Below, one piece after another: positions 1-6,466 of a stretch of 7,264 nt of DNA. The position numbers and the translations under genes are program-made. This stretch comes from Clostridia bacterium. Lineage in GTDB: Bacteria; Bacillota; Clostridia; Christensenellales; CAG-1252. The notes below the pieces were generated by a model, which was not told the origin of the DNA, searched no databases, and was given only the letters and a program-made list of their open reading frames with translations. How positions within the stretch are numbered: position 1 is the stretch's first letter; the number at the start of each line of letters is the position of its first letter. The stretch spans positions 1 through 7,264 of the forward strand of contig SACC01000056.1 of assembly GCA_009928745.1 (NCBI GenBank), read 5' to 3'.

Positions 1-720
1 GCATACGGCACTGAACTTGCCGAGGCTTGCAGCGGCATCAACGCATTCGCGCTCGGCGCAATGGCAGCTAATCCTGCAGCGCAAGTTTATGTAAAAGTGC
101 TTAATAGCTGGTATGATCCCGCCAATGAGACAGCATTTGCAGAAGCGCTCTTACAGGACGGCTGTGATGTTATCACTCAACACTGCGATACCCCCAATCC
201 CCAAAAAGCAGCTCAGGCAGCAGGCGTATGGGGTTGCGGATATAACAGCGATATGACGGCTGATGCTCCTAAGGCACACCTTGTTTCGGCAATATGGAAC
301 TGGGAAGTATATTACACTGCGGCAGTATCGGCAGCGATTGAAGGCGTTCAGCACTTTATGCAGGTTATGACTAAGAATTGGTACCATGGTATTGAAGATG
401 GCTTTGTTGATGTTTCAGTTTCGACATTGAATTGCGCTCCTGGCACAAGAAGTGCAATCAATAAAGTAAAAGCAATGCTGATTAATGGCGATTTCAATGT
501 ATTTGAAGGCAGAAAACTCACTATTACTGTAACAGACGGAATCGCAACTATTGCGGTATCCGATTACGCGATGGGCGATTTAGTAAAGGGACATTCATAC
601 GCTCCTAATTTTACTATTACCGCAGGAGAACAATATTTAGGCGAAGTGAATGTTGCTCTTGTTGACGGCGTTATTCAAGGCACAATGAATCAGTTCGTGG
701 AGAACGTTACACTTAAATAA
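1..720 (+). CDS. BMP-family ABC transporter substrate-binding lipoprotein (5' end outside window)
   Basis: The reading frame is open from base 1, so this is the last 239 residues of a protein whose family is usually about 350-370 residues long; the signal peptide and lipobox lie upstream. The fragment matches the BMP/PnrA/TmpC family (extracellular binding proteins that mostly deliver nucleosides to an ABC importer). Recognisable segments, numbered from the window edge, are NSWYDP (35-40), DVITQHCDTP (55-64), GVWGCGYNSDM (75-85) and IWNW (98-101), followed by the helix that precedes the second lobe. The last ~70 residues (from NVFEG) diverge from the usual short family ending: a beta-rich stretch precedes a recognisable MNQFVENV end. 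The ATPase and two permeases follow in the usual order. The nucleoside ligand is inferred from the family; residues decisive for specificity were not checked. The ATG at 61 is internal, not the start. Confidence 0.93.
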   Translation, partial: AYGTELAEACSGINAFALGAMAANPAAQVYVKVLNSWYDPANETAFAEALLQDGCDVITQHCDTPNPQKAAQAAGVWGCGYNSDMTADAPKAHLVSAIWNWEVYYTAAVSAAIEGVQHFMQVMTKNWYHGIEDGFVDVSVSTLNCAPGTRSAINKVKAMLINGDFNVFEGRKLTITVTDGIATIAVSDYAMGDLVKGHSYAPNFTITAGEQYLGEVNVALVDGVIQGTMNQFVENVTLK

Positions 721-753
721 TTAAATTTTATAACATAATTTAATTGGTACTTA

Positions 754-781
754 TGCGGGCAAAAAGCGATTTTTGCCCGCA
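754..781 (+). terminator. Intercistronic stem-loop between binding protein and ATPase genes
   Basis: A perfect 12-bp stem (TGCGGGCAAAAA, 754-765, with TTTTTGCCCGCA, 770-781) is closed by the GNRA-type tetraloop GCGA. The bases after it (CTTGTTACC) are not a proper T tract, so full termination is doubtful. In ABC operons such a hairpin right after the binding-protein gene usually stabilises the upstream mRNA or terminates only part of transcription, giving more binding protein than membrane parts. That role is inferred here; the hairpin itself is directly visible. Confidence 0.6.
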
Positions 782-815
782 CTTGTTACCGATTAGCAAC
801 TTAGCTTTTGTCCAT

Positions 816-821
816 GAAGGA
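816..821 (+). promoter_or_regulatory. Ribosome binding site deciding the ATPase start
   Basis: GAAGGA lies 10 bases before ATG 832. The in-frame upstream candidates TTG 808 and ATG 814 have no purine-rich site before them, and ATG 814 overlaps this site. The conserved ABC domain also begins only a few residues after ATG 832 (EIKGITKTFG), which supports 832 as the start. GTG 838 would be 16 bases away, which is less likely. Confidence 0.6.
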
Positions 822-831
822 CTACAACGGG

Positions 832-2508
832 ATGACAGTGAATTACAAAGAAACAGCAATAGAAATTAAGGGCATAACCAAAACTTTCGGGGAGGTAATT
901 GCCAACAATAATATTTATTTTACCGTCAAACGCGGTGAAATTTTAGCGTTGCTTGGAGAAAATGGTTCGGGCAAAACAACCCTTATGAATATGCTGTCGG
1001 GTATTTACAAACCTGACAAGGGCAGTATTTTTGTTAATGGCAAAGAGATCATTATACACTCACCCGAGGACAGTAAAAGATTCGGAATCGGTATGGTACA
1101 TCAGCACTTTAAGCTGATAGATATTTTTAGCGCCGCGGATAATATATGGATAGGCGTTAAGGAAAAAAAGTATGCCCTGAAGGAAAAACTAAAAAGCATC
1201 AGTGTATCAGAAAAAAATAAGTTAGAAGCTTTTTTTGTAAAAGGCGGTAAGGTTGTTGCCGAATTCGGCAAATATTTTATTGCGAAAATTCCCTCTCTAT
1301 TTTTGACGAGGTCAAGATATAAAAGAATTAAAGAAGTCAGCGCTAAGTATGGTTTTGAAATCAATCCTAAGAAAAAAGTATACGATATGGCAGTCAGCGA
1401 GAAGCAGACTGTTGAGATAGTAAAAGTTTTGTATTATGGGGCGGATATTCTTGTACTTGACGAGCCTACGGCGGTACTTACCGTGCAGGAGATCCGCAAG
1501 CTGTTCGAGGTTATGCGCAAGATGCGCGAAAAGGGCTGCGCAATCGTTATTATCACTCATAAACTCAACGAAGTATTAGAGATAAGCGACAGAGTTACGA
1601 TTCTACGTAAAGGCGAATGCGTCGGCACTGTTAACACGAAGGATACAAGTGTCTCCGAACTTACCGAGCTGATGGTCGGACGCAAAATCGAACTTTCAAT
1701 TGAACATCCCGAATGTGAAAAGGGCGAAGCCTTACTTAGTGTTAATAATTTGACTGTTATTAACAGCGAAAAGGTAAAGGCATTAGACGGGGTATCTTTC
1801 AATATCAACGAGGGTGAAATCGTGGGTATTGCAGGCGTATCGGGTAGCGGACAAAGGGAACTGTGCGAGGCAGTTGCCGGATTGCAGAAGATAGAGAAGG
1901 GCGAAATACAGTATAGAAATGAAAATATTACGGGTAAAACACCCCGTCAAATTATAGATTTGGGCATTTCAATGAGTTTTATACCCGAGGACAGATTGGG
2001 AATGGGGCTTGCGGCGTCATATGACCTTGTGGATAATATGATGCTTAAGAGCTATCGTAAGGCAAAAGGCATTTTTGTAGATAGAAAATCGGCTGCGAAG
2101 CTTGCTTCAAGCGTTGTAAAAAGGCTGGACGTTGTAACGCCTAATATATATACTCCGGTTAGAAAATTGTCGGGCGGCAATGTGCAAAAAGTCTTGCTAG
2201 GCAGAGAAATCGACGGCAATCCGCATTTGATTATTACCGCATATCCTGTCAGGGGACTCGATATTAACAGCTCGTATACGATATACAATGTGCTTAATGA
2301 GCAAAAGAAGAACGGTGTCGGCGTGTTATTTATCGGCGAAGATCTTGATGTTATGCTTGAATTATGCGATAGAATAATCGTGCTGTGCCATGGCAGAATA
2401 ACGGGAGGAGTTAACGCAAAAGAAGCAAATAAAGAGGAACTGGGTTATTTGATGACTAATGACCTCACGGAAGACAAGGGAGGTAAGGCTAATGACGGAC
2501 AACATTAA
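832..2508 (+). CDS. Nucleoside-type ABC importer ATPase, two fused nucleotide-binding domains (NupO/YufO-like)
   Basis: This 558-residue cytoplasmic ATPase drives the importer made with the adjacent binding protein and permeases. Domain 1 has Walker A GENGSGKT (42-49), Q-loop Q91, a divergent signature AVSEKQ (187-192), Walker B ILVLDEP (206-212) and H-loop H243. Domain 2 is degenerate, as is usual for the sugar/nucleoside double-ATPase family: GVSGSGQ (335-341) replaces a true P-loop lysine, LSGGN (446-450) is intact, YPVRGLD (471-477) replaces Walker B, and GEDLD (502-506) stands where the H-loop would be. The protein is longer than the usual ~500-530 residues, mainly through about 45 extra residues (roughly 116-165) in the helical region between Q-loop and signature of domain 1. 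The gene overlaps the next permease by 17 bp, implying translational coupling. Family assignment is firm; the substrate is inferred. Confidence 0.94.
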   Translation: MTVNYKETAIEIKGITKTFGEVIANNNIYFTVKRGEILALLGENGSGKTTLMNMLSGIYKPDKGSIFVNGKEIIIHSPEDSKRFGIGMVHQHFKLIDIFSAADNIWIGVKEKKYALKEKLKSISVSEKNKLEAFFVKGGKVVAEFGKYFIAKIPSLFLTRSRYKRIKEVSAKYGFEINPKKKVYDMAVSEKQTVEIVKVLYYGADILVLDEPTAVLTVQEIRKLFEVMRKMREKGCAIVIITHKLNEVLEISDRVTILRKGECVGTVNTKDTSVSELTELMVGRKIELSIEHPECEKGEALLSVNNLTVINSEKVKALDGVSFNINEGEIVGIAGVSGSGQRELCEAVAGLQKIEKGEIQYRNENITGKTPRQIIDLGISMSFIPEDRLGMGLAASYDLVDNMMLKSYRKAKGIFVDRKSAAKLASSVVKRLDVVTPNIYTPVRKLSGGNVQKVLLGREIDGNPHLIITAYPVRGLDINSSYTIYNVLNEQKKNGVGVLFIGEDLDVMLELCDRIIVLCHGRITGGVNAKEANKEELGYLMTNDLTEDKGGKANDGQH

Positions 2509-3781
2509 CACGGTCAGAGAGCCTTTAATCAGGATAGCCAAGCGCGGCGATATAAAGCGTGGCAAAGCGGTTATGTTATATACTTTCTCGGTACTATTTG
2601 CAATAGTAATAGGCGGTATATTTATATCCTTTATAGGCGTCAATCCATTTAGATTTTATACCGAAGTGTTTTTAGGCTGTTTCAAATCCAGAATTTATTT
2701 CTTCGGTTTGATTCGCACAATAATGCCATTATTAATTACTTCAATCGGTATATCATTTGCCTTTAAAATGAAGTTTTGGAATATAGGAGCTGAAGGTCAG
2801 TTTATTATCGGCGCTGTATGCGCAACTGCTGTAGGATTGTTTTTGGCTGACAGTTTGTCTCATTGGTTATTAATAACTCTTATGTTCGTTGCAGGCGCAG
2901 TGGGCGGCGGTGTTTATGGATTAATAACTGCGGTATTTAAAGTACAATTTGGCACTAACGAAACACTTCTTACTTTAATGTTTAACTATATTGCATTATA
3001 TATTGTGCAGTATCTTACAAAAGTGGATGGATTTAGAGTTGAAGGCAGCCGTCCAGGTATAAAAGTTTTTTCGGCTAACGCTTGGCTTGACCAAATCGGC
3101 GGTATTGATATAACCATAATTTTCTGTATTGTTATAGTATTCGCCGCCTTTGTTTATTTTCGCTTTACCAAGCACGGTTACGAGGTTATGATAGTAGGTG
3201 AAAGCCAAAACACTGCGCGGTATGCGGGAATGAATGTAAAAAAAATTGTATTAAGAACAATGTTTTTATCTGCAGCGATTATCGGCGTGGCTGGTATGTT
3301 CCAAGCATCGGGTAGCGCAACTGGTCACCAACTTACCGTAGGCATTACCGGCGGCGTGGGTTGGACAGCGATCATTGTCGCCTGGCTTGCGAAGCTTAAC
3401 CCTTTCGGCATTTTAGCAGTTTCTGTACTTATGGGAATCCTTAAAAAGGGCAGCGAAGTCGCTAATAGTAGCTTAGGTGTATCTACTGCGGTATCTGATA
3501 TTTTGCAAAGTATAATATTATTTTCCGTGCTGGCGTTTGATTTCTTTATCAATTACCGCGTAATAATCAAGCCTAATAAATTCACAAAAAATATAAAAAT
3601 TGCCTTAAATAAACTCGGCAAAAATTTCAAAAGATGCAGACCGATTTCGGCAGACGGGACGGAAATTGCCGTAAACAATGCTTATACGGATATTGAAGCT
3701 AAAAGTTATTCGGTTTTATTAGAAGATAACCTTACTGTAAACAATGATAATCCAAGTGAAACACAGGAGGAAGAAAAATGA
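2492..3781 (+). CDS. ABC transporter permease 1 of the BMP/nucleoside importer (NupP/YufP-like)
   Basis: A 429-residue integral membrane protein of the BPD_transp_2 family, one half of the transmembrane channel. I start it at ATG 2492 because AAGGGAGG (2476-2483) lies 8 bases upstream; the in-frame ATG at 2459 lacks such a site and would lengthen the overlap with the ATPase gene. Conserved segments are FWNIGAEGQFIIGA (95-108), the extended loop GSRPGIKVFSANAWL (185-199), and the cytoplasmic ATPase-contact motif GESQNTARYAGMNV (236-249). Hydrophobic helices run from about residue 27 to 355. After that comes a hydrophilic tail of about 65 residues, basic at first (KNIKIALNKLGKNFKRCR) and acidic at the end (SETQEEEK), longer than usual for this family. 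Its stop overlaps the next start by 4 bp (ATGA). Family assignment is firm, the tail's role unknown. Confidence 0.93.
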   Translation: MTDNINTVREPLIRIAKRGDIKRGKAVMLYTFSVLFAIVIGGIFISFIGVNPFRFYTEVFLGCFKSRIYFFGLIRTIMPLLITSIGISFAFKMKFWNIGAEGQFIIGAVCATAVGLFLADSLSHWLLITLMFVAGAVGGGVYGLITAVFKVQFGTNETLLTLMFNYIALYIVQYLTKVDGFRVEGSRPGIKVFSANAWLDQIGGIDITIIFCIVIVFAAFVYFRFTKHGYEVMIVGESQNTARYAGMNVKKIVLRTMFLSAAIIGVAGMFQASGSATGHQLTVGITGGVGWTAIIVAWLAKLNPFGILAVSVLMGILKKGSEVANSSLGVSTAVSDILQSIILFSVLAFDFFINYRVIIKPNKFTKNIKIALNKLGKNFKRCRPISADGTEIAVNNAYTDIEAKSYSVLLEDNLTVNNDNPSETQEEEK

Positions 3782-4758
3782 ACACAATAATTAATTTCCT
3801 CTTTTCTGCCATAAAATTCGGAACGCCTTTAATGCTTGGTACAACTGGAGAAATTGTCACAGAAAAGTCTGGCAGTCTTAATCTTGGCATTGAAGGTATG
3901 ATGGCAATGGGCGCAATTATTGGATATATTGTCGCAGCAAGAGCAAATGACCTGTTTTTAGGAATTCTTTGCGCTTTTCTGTTCGCAGCGTTCGGCGCAT
4001 TGATCTTTGCATTTTTAACAGTTACATTGCAAGCCAATCAAAATGTTACGGGTCTTGCGCTCACTATCTTTGGTGTCGGTTTATACAAGTTTATCGGTCA
4101 ATCCCTTATGGTTTCAGGTAAGTATCCAGCAATGAAAACAGCGTTAAGCAATATGATAGCAGAAAAGCCCCTTCCTTTGCTCGGAGATATCCCTTATGTT
4201 GGCAAGCTTTTATTTTCGCATAGTATTTTTGTATATCTTGCAGTATTAATTTGCGTGATGTTTTGGATTTATTTAAAATACACTAAAACTGGCTTGAAAG
4301 TGCGGTCACTCGGCGAAAACCCAGCTGCTGCGGACGCGTCAGGTGTCAATGTTAATTTTATGAAGTATATACATATTATAATGGGCGGCGGAATCTGCGG
4401 TATAGGCGGCTTATATCTCGCGCTAGTTGTCAATGCGGGAGGTTGGAACGATTATTGGATTAACGGCTTTGGCTGGATTTCTATTGCACTTGTAATATTT
4501 GCAAGCTGGAGTCCGATGAAAGCAATATTCGGCTCTATAATATTCGGAATGTTCAAAGCGCTTCAGATAAGATCAGGGGACCTTGCGCACGAATTCCCCA
4601 AAGTGCTCGGCTGGTTGCAAAGTATACCCGCTGATTTTTATCAAATGTTGCCCTTTGTGGTAACGGCGTTAGTGTTGATTATTTCATCGATGCGTAAGAA
4701 GAAAGAAGGGGCGCAGCCTGCGTGGTGTGGGGTTAATTATTATCGCGAAGACCGCTAA
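3778..4758 (+). CDS. ABC transporter permease 2 of the BMP/nucleoside importer (NupQ/YufQ-like)
   Basis: A 326-residue BPD_transp_2 permease, partner of the preceding one in the membrane heterodimer. The start is well set: AGGAGG (3765-3770) lies 7 bases before the ATG, and the ATG overlaps the previous stop as ATGA. Family motifs are GEIVTEKSGSLNLGIEGMM (24-42), the cytoplasmic loop LGENPAAADASGVNV (178-192), the glycine-rich helix start GGGICGIGGLYLA (203-215), and NDYWINGFGWISIALVIFA (224-242). Repeated hydrophobic helices extend to about residue 303. The ending CGVNYYREDR resembles the natural C-terminus of Bacillota homologues, so the gene looks intact and not truncated by the repeat that follows. 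It is the last gene of the transporter operon. Its TAA stop is also the first three bases of the palindromic repeat that follows. Confidence 0.93.
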   Translation: MNTIINFLFSAIKFGTPLMLGTTGEIVTEKSGSLNLGIEGMMAMGAIIGYIVAARANDLFLGILCAFLFAAFGALIFAFLTVTLQANQNVTGLALTIFGVGLYKFIGQSLMVSGKYPAMKTALSNMIAEKPLPLLGDIPYVGKLLFSHSIFVYLAVLICVMFWIYLKYTKTGLKVRSLGENPAAADASGVNVNFMKYIHIIMGGGICGIGGLYLALVVNAGGWNDYWINGFGWISIALVIFASWSPMKAIFGSIIFGMFKALQIRSGDLAHEFPKVLGWLQSIPADFYQMLPFVVTALVLIISSMRKKKEGAQPAWCGVNYYREDR

Positions 4759-4882
4759 AAGCGCGGATTTTAGCGCATCTTTGCCGTTTTGGCACTTGAT
4801 GCCTTAGTCGTGTACACGAAGTACACTCCTTGCGGTCATCTTGTGCCAAGAACGCCAAACCTGCATCTAATTCTGCGCTTTT
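4756..4882 (+). repeat. Palindromic intergenic repeat, copy A (subfamily 1), starting on a stop codon
   Basis: The copy begins TAAAAGCGCGGA, where TAA is the stop of the second permease gene, and ends TTCTGCGCTTTT, an inverted copy of its start. Within it, TTGGCAC-TT-GATG (4789-4801) can pair with CATC-TT-GTGCCAA (4837-4849). The apex is a perfect hairpin, GTGTAC (4810-4815), loop ACGAA, GTACAC (4821-4826). The unit is almost the reverse complement of copy E near glmS. I see no transposase and no coding sequence. It is the only candidate terminator structure after the transporter operon; that role is inferred. Confidence 0.85.
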
Positions 4883-4928
4883 GCTTAACGCGCAAGAAAA
4901 CAGAAAACTGCATCTAAATTCTGCGCTA
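4883..4928 (+). repeat. Linker plus partial right-end copy of the palindromic repeat (A')
   Basis: The linker TAACGCGCAAGAA (4886-4898) follows copy A; close forms of it also follow copies B (6455-6467) and C (6591-6603). It is followed by a second right-end segment, CTGCATCTAAATTCTGCGCT (4908-4927), repeating the right arm of copy A. This is a partial duplication with no matching left half. Confidence 0.75.
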
Positions 4929-4994
4929 TAAGTAGTAATTATAGTTTTAGATAATTTCCTAGTTGCTTTTTTAAAAAGAAATGCAAACGATTGG

Positions 4995-5022
4995 TTGACA
5001 AATAATTGTATTGTGTTACAAT
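4995..5022 (+). promoter_or_regulatory. SigA-type promoter of the queT-queF unit
   Basis: A consensus -35 box TTGACA (4995-5000) is followed, after 16 bases, by TACAAT (5017-5022). TGT immediately precedes the -10 box (5014-5016), giving an extended -10. Transcription would begin around 5029-5031, about ten bases before the aptamer, which is the usual short lead for a preQ1-I leader. Confidence 0.85.
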
Positions 5023-5039
5023 ATAAGCATAATTAATAA

Positions 5040-5079
5040 AGACAGTTCGGAACCATCCTGTCTATAAACAAAACTAGGA
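5040..5079 (+). ncRNA. preQ1-I riboswitch aptamer
   Basis: Stem P1 is AGACAG (5040-5045) with CTGTCT (5058-5063). The loop TTCGGAACCATC has the class signature (TTC at its start, ACC in its second half). The A-rich tail ATAAACAAAACTAGGA (5064-5079) is the part that folds back to form the H-type pseudoknot in this class. The aptamer senses pre-queuosine 1. Its place just after a promoter and before a terminator, queT and queF fits the class exactly. It most likely represses transcription when preQ1 is plentiful. Confidence 0.95.
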
Positions 5080-5106
5080 TTATGATGTTTTATGCCGGTT
5101 CCGCTG
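5043..5106 (+). promoter_or_regulatory. Antiterminator pairing in the preQ1 leader
   Basis: The aptamer segment CAG (5043-5045), a TT bulge, then CGGAACC (5048-5054) is fully complementary to GGTTCCGCTG (5097-5106): ten base pairs with a two-base bulge. This pairing uses half of P1, the ligand-contacting ACC of the loop, the loop of the terminator and part of both its arms. Ligand-bound aptamer and antiterminator therefore exclude each other. The complementarity is read directly; the switching is inferred from the class. Confidence 0.8.
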
Positions 5107-5122
5107 GCATATTTTGTTTTTT
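5091..5122 (+). terminator. Riboswitch-controlled intrinsic terminator
   Basis: TATGCCGG (5091-5098) pairs with CTGGCATA (5104-5111) around the loop TTCCG, an 8-bp stem with one G-U pair, followed by the T-rich run TTTTGTTTTTT (5112-5122). It sits between aptamer and queT, so it is the expression platform and not an end-of-gene terminator. Confidence 0.88.
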
Positions 5123-5160
5123 AGTTACGGCGTTTATTGCGCATACTAATAGAAGGTTTC

Positions 5161-5167
5161 AAAGGAG
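5161..5167 (+). promoter_or_regulatory. Ribosome binding site deciding the queT start
   Basis: AAAGGAG lies 4 bases before ATG 5172 and downstream of the terminator. It places the start after the regulatory structures, unlike the in-frame ATGs at 5082 and 5085, which would put the terminator inside the coding region. The alternative ATG 5187 is 19 bases from the site. Confidence 0.7.
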
Positions 5168-5171
5168 CATT

Positions 5172-5828
5172 ATGTTAGCATTCAACATGAGCAAAACAAA
5201 GAAAATTGCCTTTTCTGGTATTATTATTGCGCTCTATATCGTGATAATGTACTTTACCTCAAGTTTTGCCTTTGGCGCTTTCCAGATAAGAATAGCCACA
5301 GCCCTATATTCTCTATCCTACGCATTTCCCTTTCTTGTATTGCCTTTGGCGCTTGCCAATATGCTCTCTAATATTCTTAGCGGTCAGATACTAGATGTTA
5401 TCGGCGGCTTTGTTATAGGATTATTAACCTCGGGCGCAATATGCTTAGTCCGTCGAATACCGTCCAAGTGGGGCTCGCTCTTAATAGTGCCGATAATTAT
5501 CCTTTTGCCTGGCTTCATAGTGCCTATATGGCTCTCAAAAATATTATCTGTGCCTTACTGGGTGCTTGTCGCAAGCCTGCTTGTCGGGCAAATAATTCCT
5601 GCAATAGTAGGATACTTATTTATTACAATAATTCTTGAAAGAATAGTAAAAATTAAAGTATACAAGCCGTCAAAGCGCAAAGCCGAGACCTTACCCGTAG
5701 AACTGTCAGACAATAATATCGATAACAATATTCCCGAATCGGATATTATTGTGTCGACAAAAAAAAGGGTGTTTGAAGATGACGACGCAGACGAAAAAGA
5801 GGAGGAGGAGGATGAGAAGATTTTATGA
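5172..5828 (+). CDS. queT: QueT-family queuosine precursor transporter (ECF S component)
   Basis: This 218-residue membrane protein matches the QueT family, predicted substrate-binding S components of energy-coupling factor transporters for queuosine precursors. Residues 12-155 form about six hydrophobic helices, with the recognisable stretches FQIRIATALYSLSYAFPFL (37-55), LPLALANMLSNIL (57-69) and ILDVIGGFVIGLL (73-85). Transport would need the shared EcfA/A'/T module, not in this window. The preQ1 riboswitch directly upstream independently supports the assignment. The protein is longer than the usual ~160-180 residues through a hydrophilic C-terminal tail (about 160-218) ending in a run of Asp and Glu (EDDDADEKEEEEDEK, 202-216). 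The DNA of that tail carries the GGAGGAGGAG site used by queF, which overlaps the queT stop by 4 bp. Exact substrate (preQ0, preQ1 or queuine) cannot be read from the sequence. Confidence 0.92.
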   Translation: MLAFNMSKTKKIAFSGIIIALYIVIMYFTSSFAFGAFQIRIATALYSLSYAFPFLVLPLALANMLSNILSGQILDVIGGFVIGLLTSGAICLVRRIPSKWGSLLIVPIIILLPGFIVPIWLSKILSVPYWVLVASLLVGQIIPAIVGYLFITIILERIVKIKVYKPSKRKAETLPVELSDNNIDNNIPESDIIVSTKKRVFEDDDADEKEEEEDEKIL

Positions 5829-6316
5829 GCAAAAACGATACGCTTAGAGAAGAATTAACCCTATTAGGAAAAGAAACACGGTATCCCGGAACCTATACGG
5901 CATCGGTTCTTGAAACCTTTACCAACAAGCATCAGGATATTGATTATATGGTAAAATTCAATTGTCCGGAGTTTACGAGTCTTTGTCCGATTACCGGTCA
6001 GCCCGATTTTGCTGCGATTTATATCAACTATATACCAGACAAACTGATGGTTGAGAGCAAATCCTTAAAAATCTATCTGTTCAGTTTCCGCAACGAAGGC
6101 AGCTTCCATGAGGACTGCGTTAATACAATTCTAAAAGATTTGCGCGAATTAATGCAGCCAAAATTTATCGAAGTACAGGGCAAATTCACTCCGCGCGGCG
6201 GCATAAGTATCGACCCGTATACCTGTTGGGGCAGAGACGAGACAAAGTATGCAGAGTTGGCGGAGTATCGTCTTAGGAATCATGACTTGTACTTTGAAAA
6301 CATCAACAATAGGTAA
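5825..6316 (+). CDS. queF: NADPH-dependent 7-cyano-7-deazaguanine (preQ0) reductase QueF
   Basis: A complete 163-residue cytoplasmic enzyme of the short, unimodular YkvM-type QueF class (tunnelling fold). It reduces the nitrile of preQ0 to the aminomethyl group of preQ1 with two NADPH, for queuosine modification of tRNA. The catalytic cysteine is C54 in EFTSLCPITGQPD (49-61), the acid is D61, the substrate and cofactor motif is ESKSLK (77-82), and H95-E96 lie in SFHEDCVN (93-100). All are one position before their Bacillus subtilis equivalents (C55, D62, H96, E97). The start overlaps the queT stop (ATGA); a GGAGGAGGAG run (5801-5810) lies about 14 bases upstream, slightly far. It shares queT's promoter and riboswitch, so its product represses its own synthesis. 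Its TAA stop opens repeat copy B. Confidence 0.97.
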   Translation: MSKNDTLREELTLLGKETRYPGTYTASVLETFTNKHQDIDYMVKFNCPEFTSLCPITGQPDFAAIYINYIPDKLMVESKSLKIYLFSFRNEGSFHEDCVNTILKDLRELMQPKFIEVQGKFTPRGGISIDPYTCWGRDETKYAELAEYRLRNHDLYFENINNR

Positions 6317-6451
6317 AAGCGCGTAATTTAGCGCATTTTTCGAGTTTTCCCGAATTTTGCTTCGGTCGAGTATAATGTATACACTCCCGTCAGCCAAAAT
6401 TCGGGAATAACCGCTACGCTCTCGCAAACTGCATCTAAATTCCGCGCTTTT
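6314..6451 (+). repeat. Palindromic intergenic repeat, copy B (subfamily 2), starting on the queF stop codon
   Basis: It opens TAAAAGCGCGTAATTTAG (TAA is the queF stop) and closes CTAAATTCCGCGCTTTT, a 17-bp inverted repeat with one mismatch. An inner perfect 13-bp stem pairs TTCCCGAATTTTG (6347-6359) with CAAAATTCGGGAA (6395-6407). The apex is GTATA (6370-6374), loop ATG, TATAC (6378-6382). Outer ends match copies A and E but the middle stem is a different sequence. No coding potential or transposase is seen. Confidence 0.88.
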
Positions 6452-6466
6452 ACATAACACGCAAGA

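Larger units (their letters stand above)
4759..5171. other. Gene-free interval between transporter operon and queT
   Basis: The 413-base gap is accounted for: repeat copy A and its partial duplicate fill the first ~170 bases, an AT-rich stretch without recognised signal covers about 4929-4994 (including a T6/A5 palindrome near 4966-4978), and the remainder is the queT promoter, preQ1 aptamer, terminator and ribosome binding site. No separate gene is seen. Confidence 0.8.

Noticed and set aside
808..831. ATPase starting at TTG 808 or ATG 814
   Set aside because: No ribosome binding site precedes them, while GAAGGA precedes ATG 832 and the conserved domain begins soon after it.
335..2288. Loss of ATPase function because domain 2 lacks the P-loop lysine and Walker B acids
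   Set aside because: A degenerate second site is normal in the double-domain sugar/nucleoside ABC ATPases; it is not evidence of a pseudogene.
2459..2491. Permease 1 starting at ATG 2459
   Set aside because: The strong AAGGGAGG site serves ATG 2492; the upstream start has no comparable site and extends the overlap with the ATPase gene.
5082..5171. queT starting at ATG 5082/5085
   Set aside because: This would place the riboswitch terminator in the coding region, and the family similarity begins only after 5172, which has its own AAAGGAG site. It is kept only as a speculative alternative in the findings.
5441..5638. 65-codon plus-strand open frame inside queT
   Set aside because: It is out of frame within a well-supported membrane protein gene, with no ribosome binding site or family signal.
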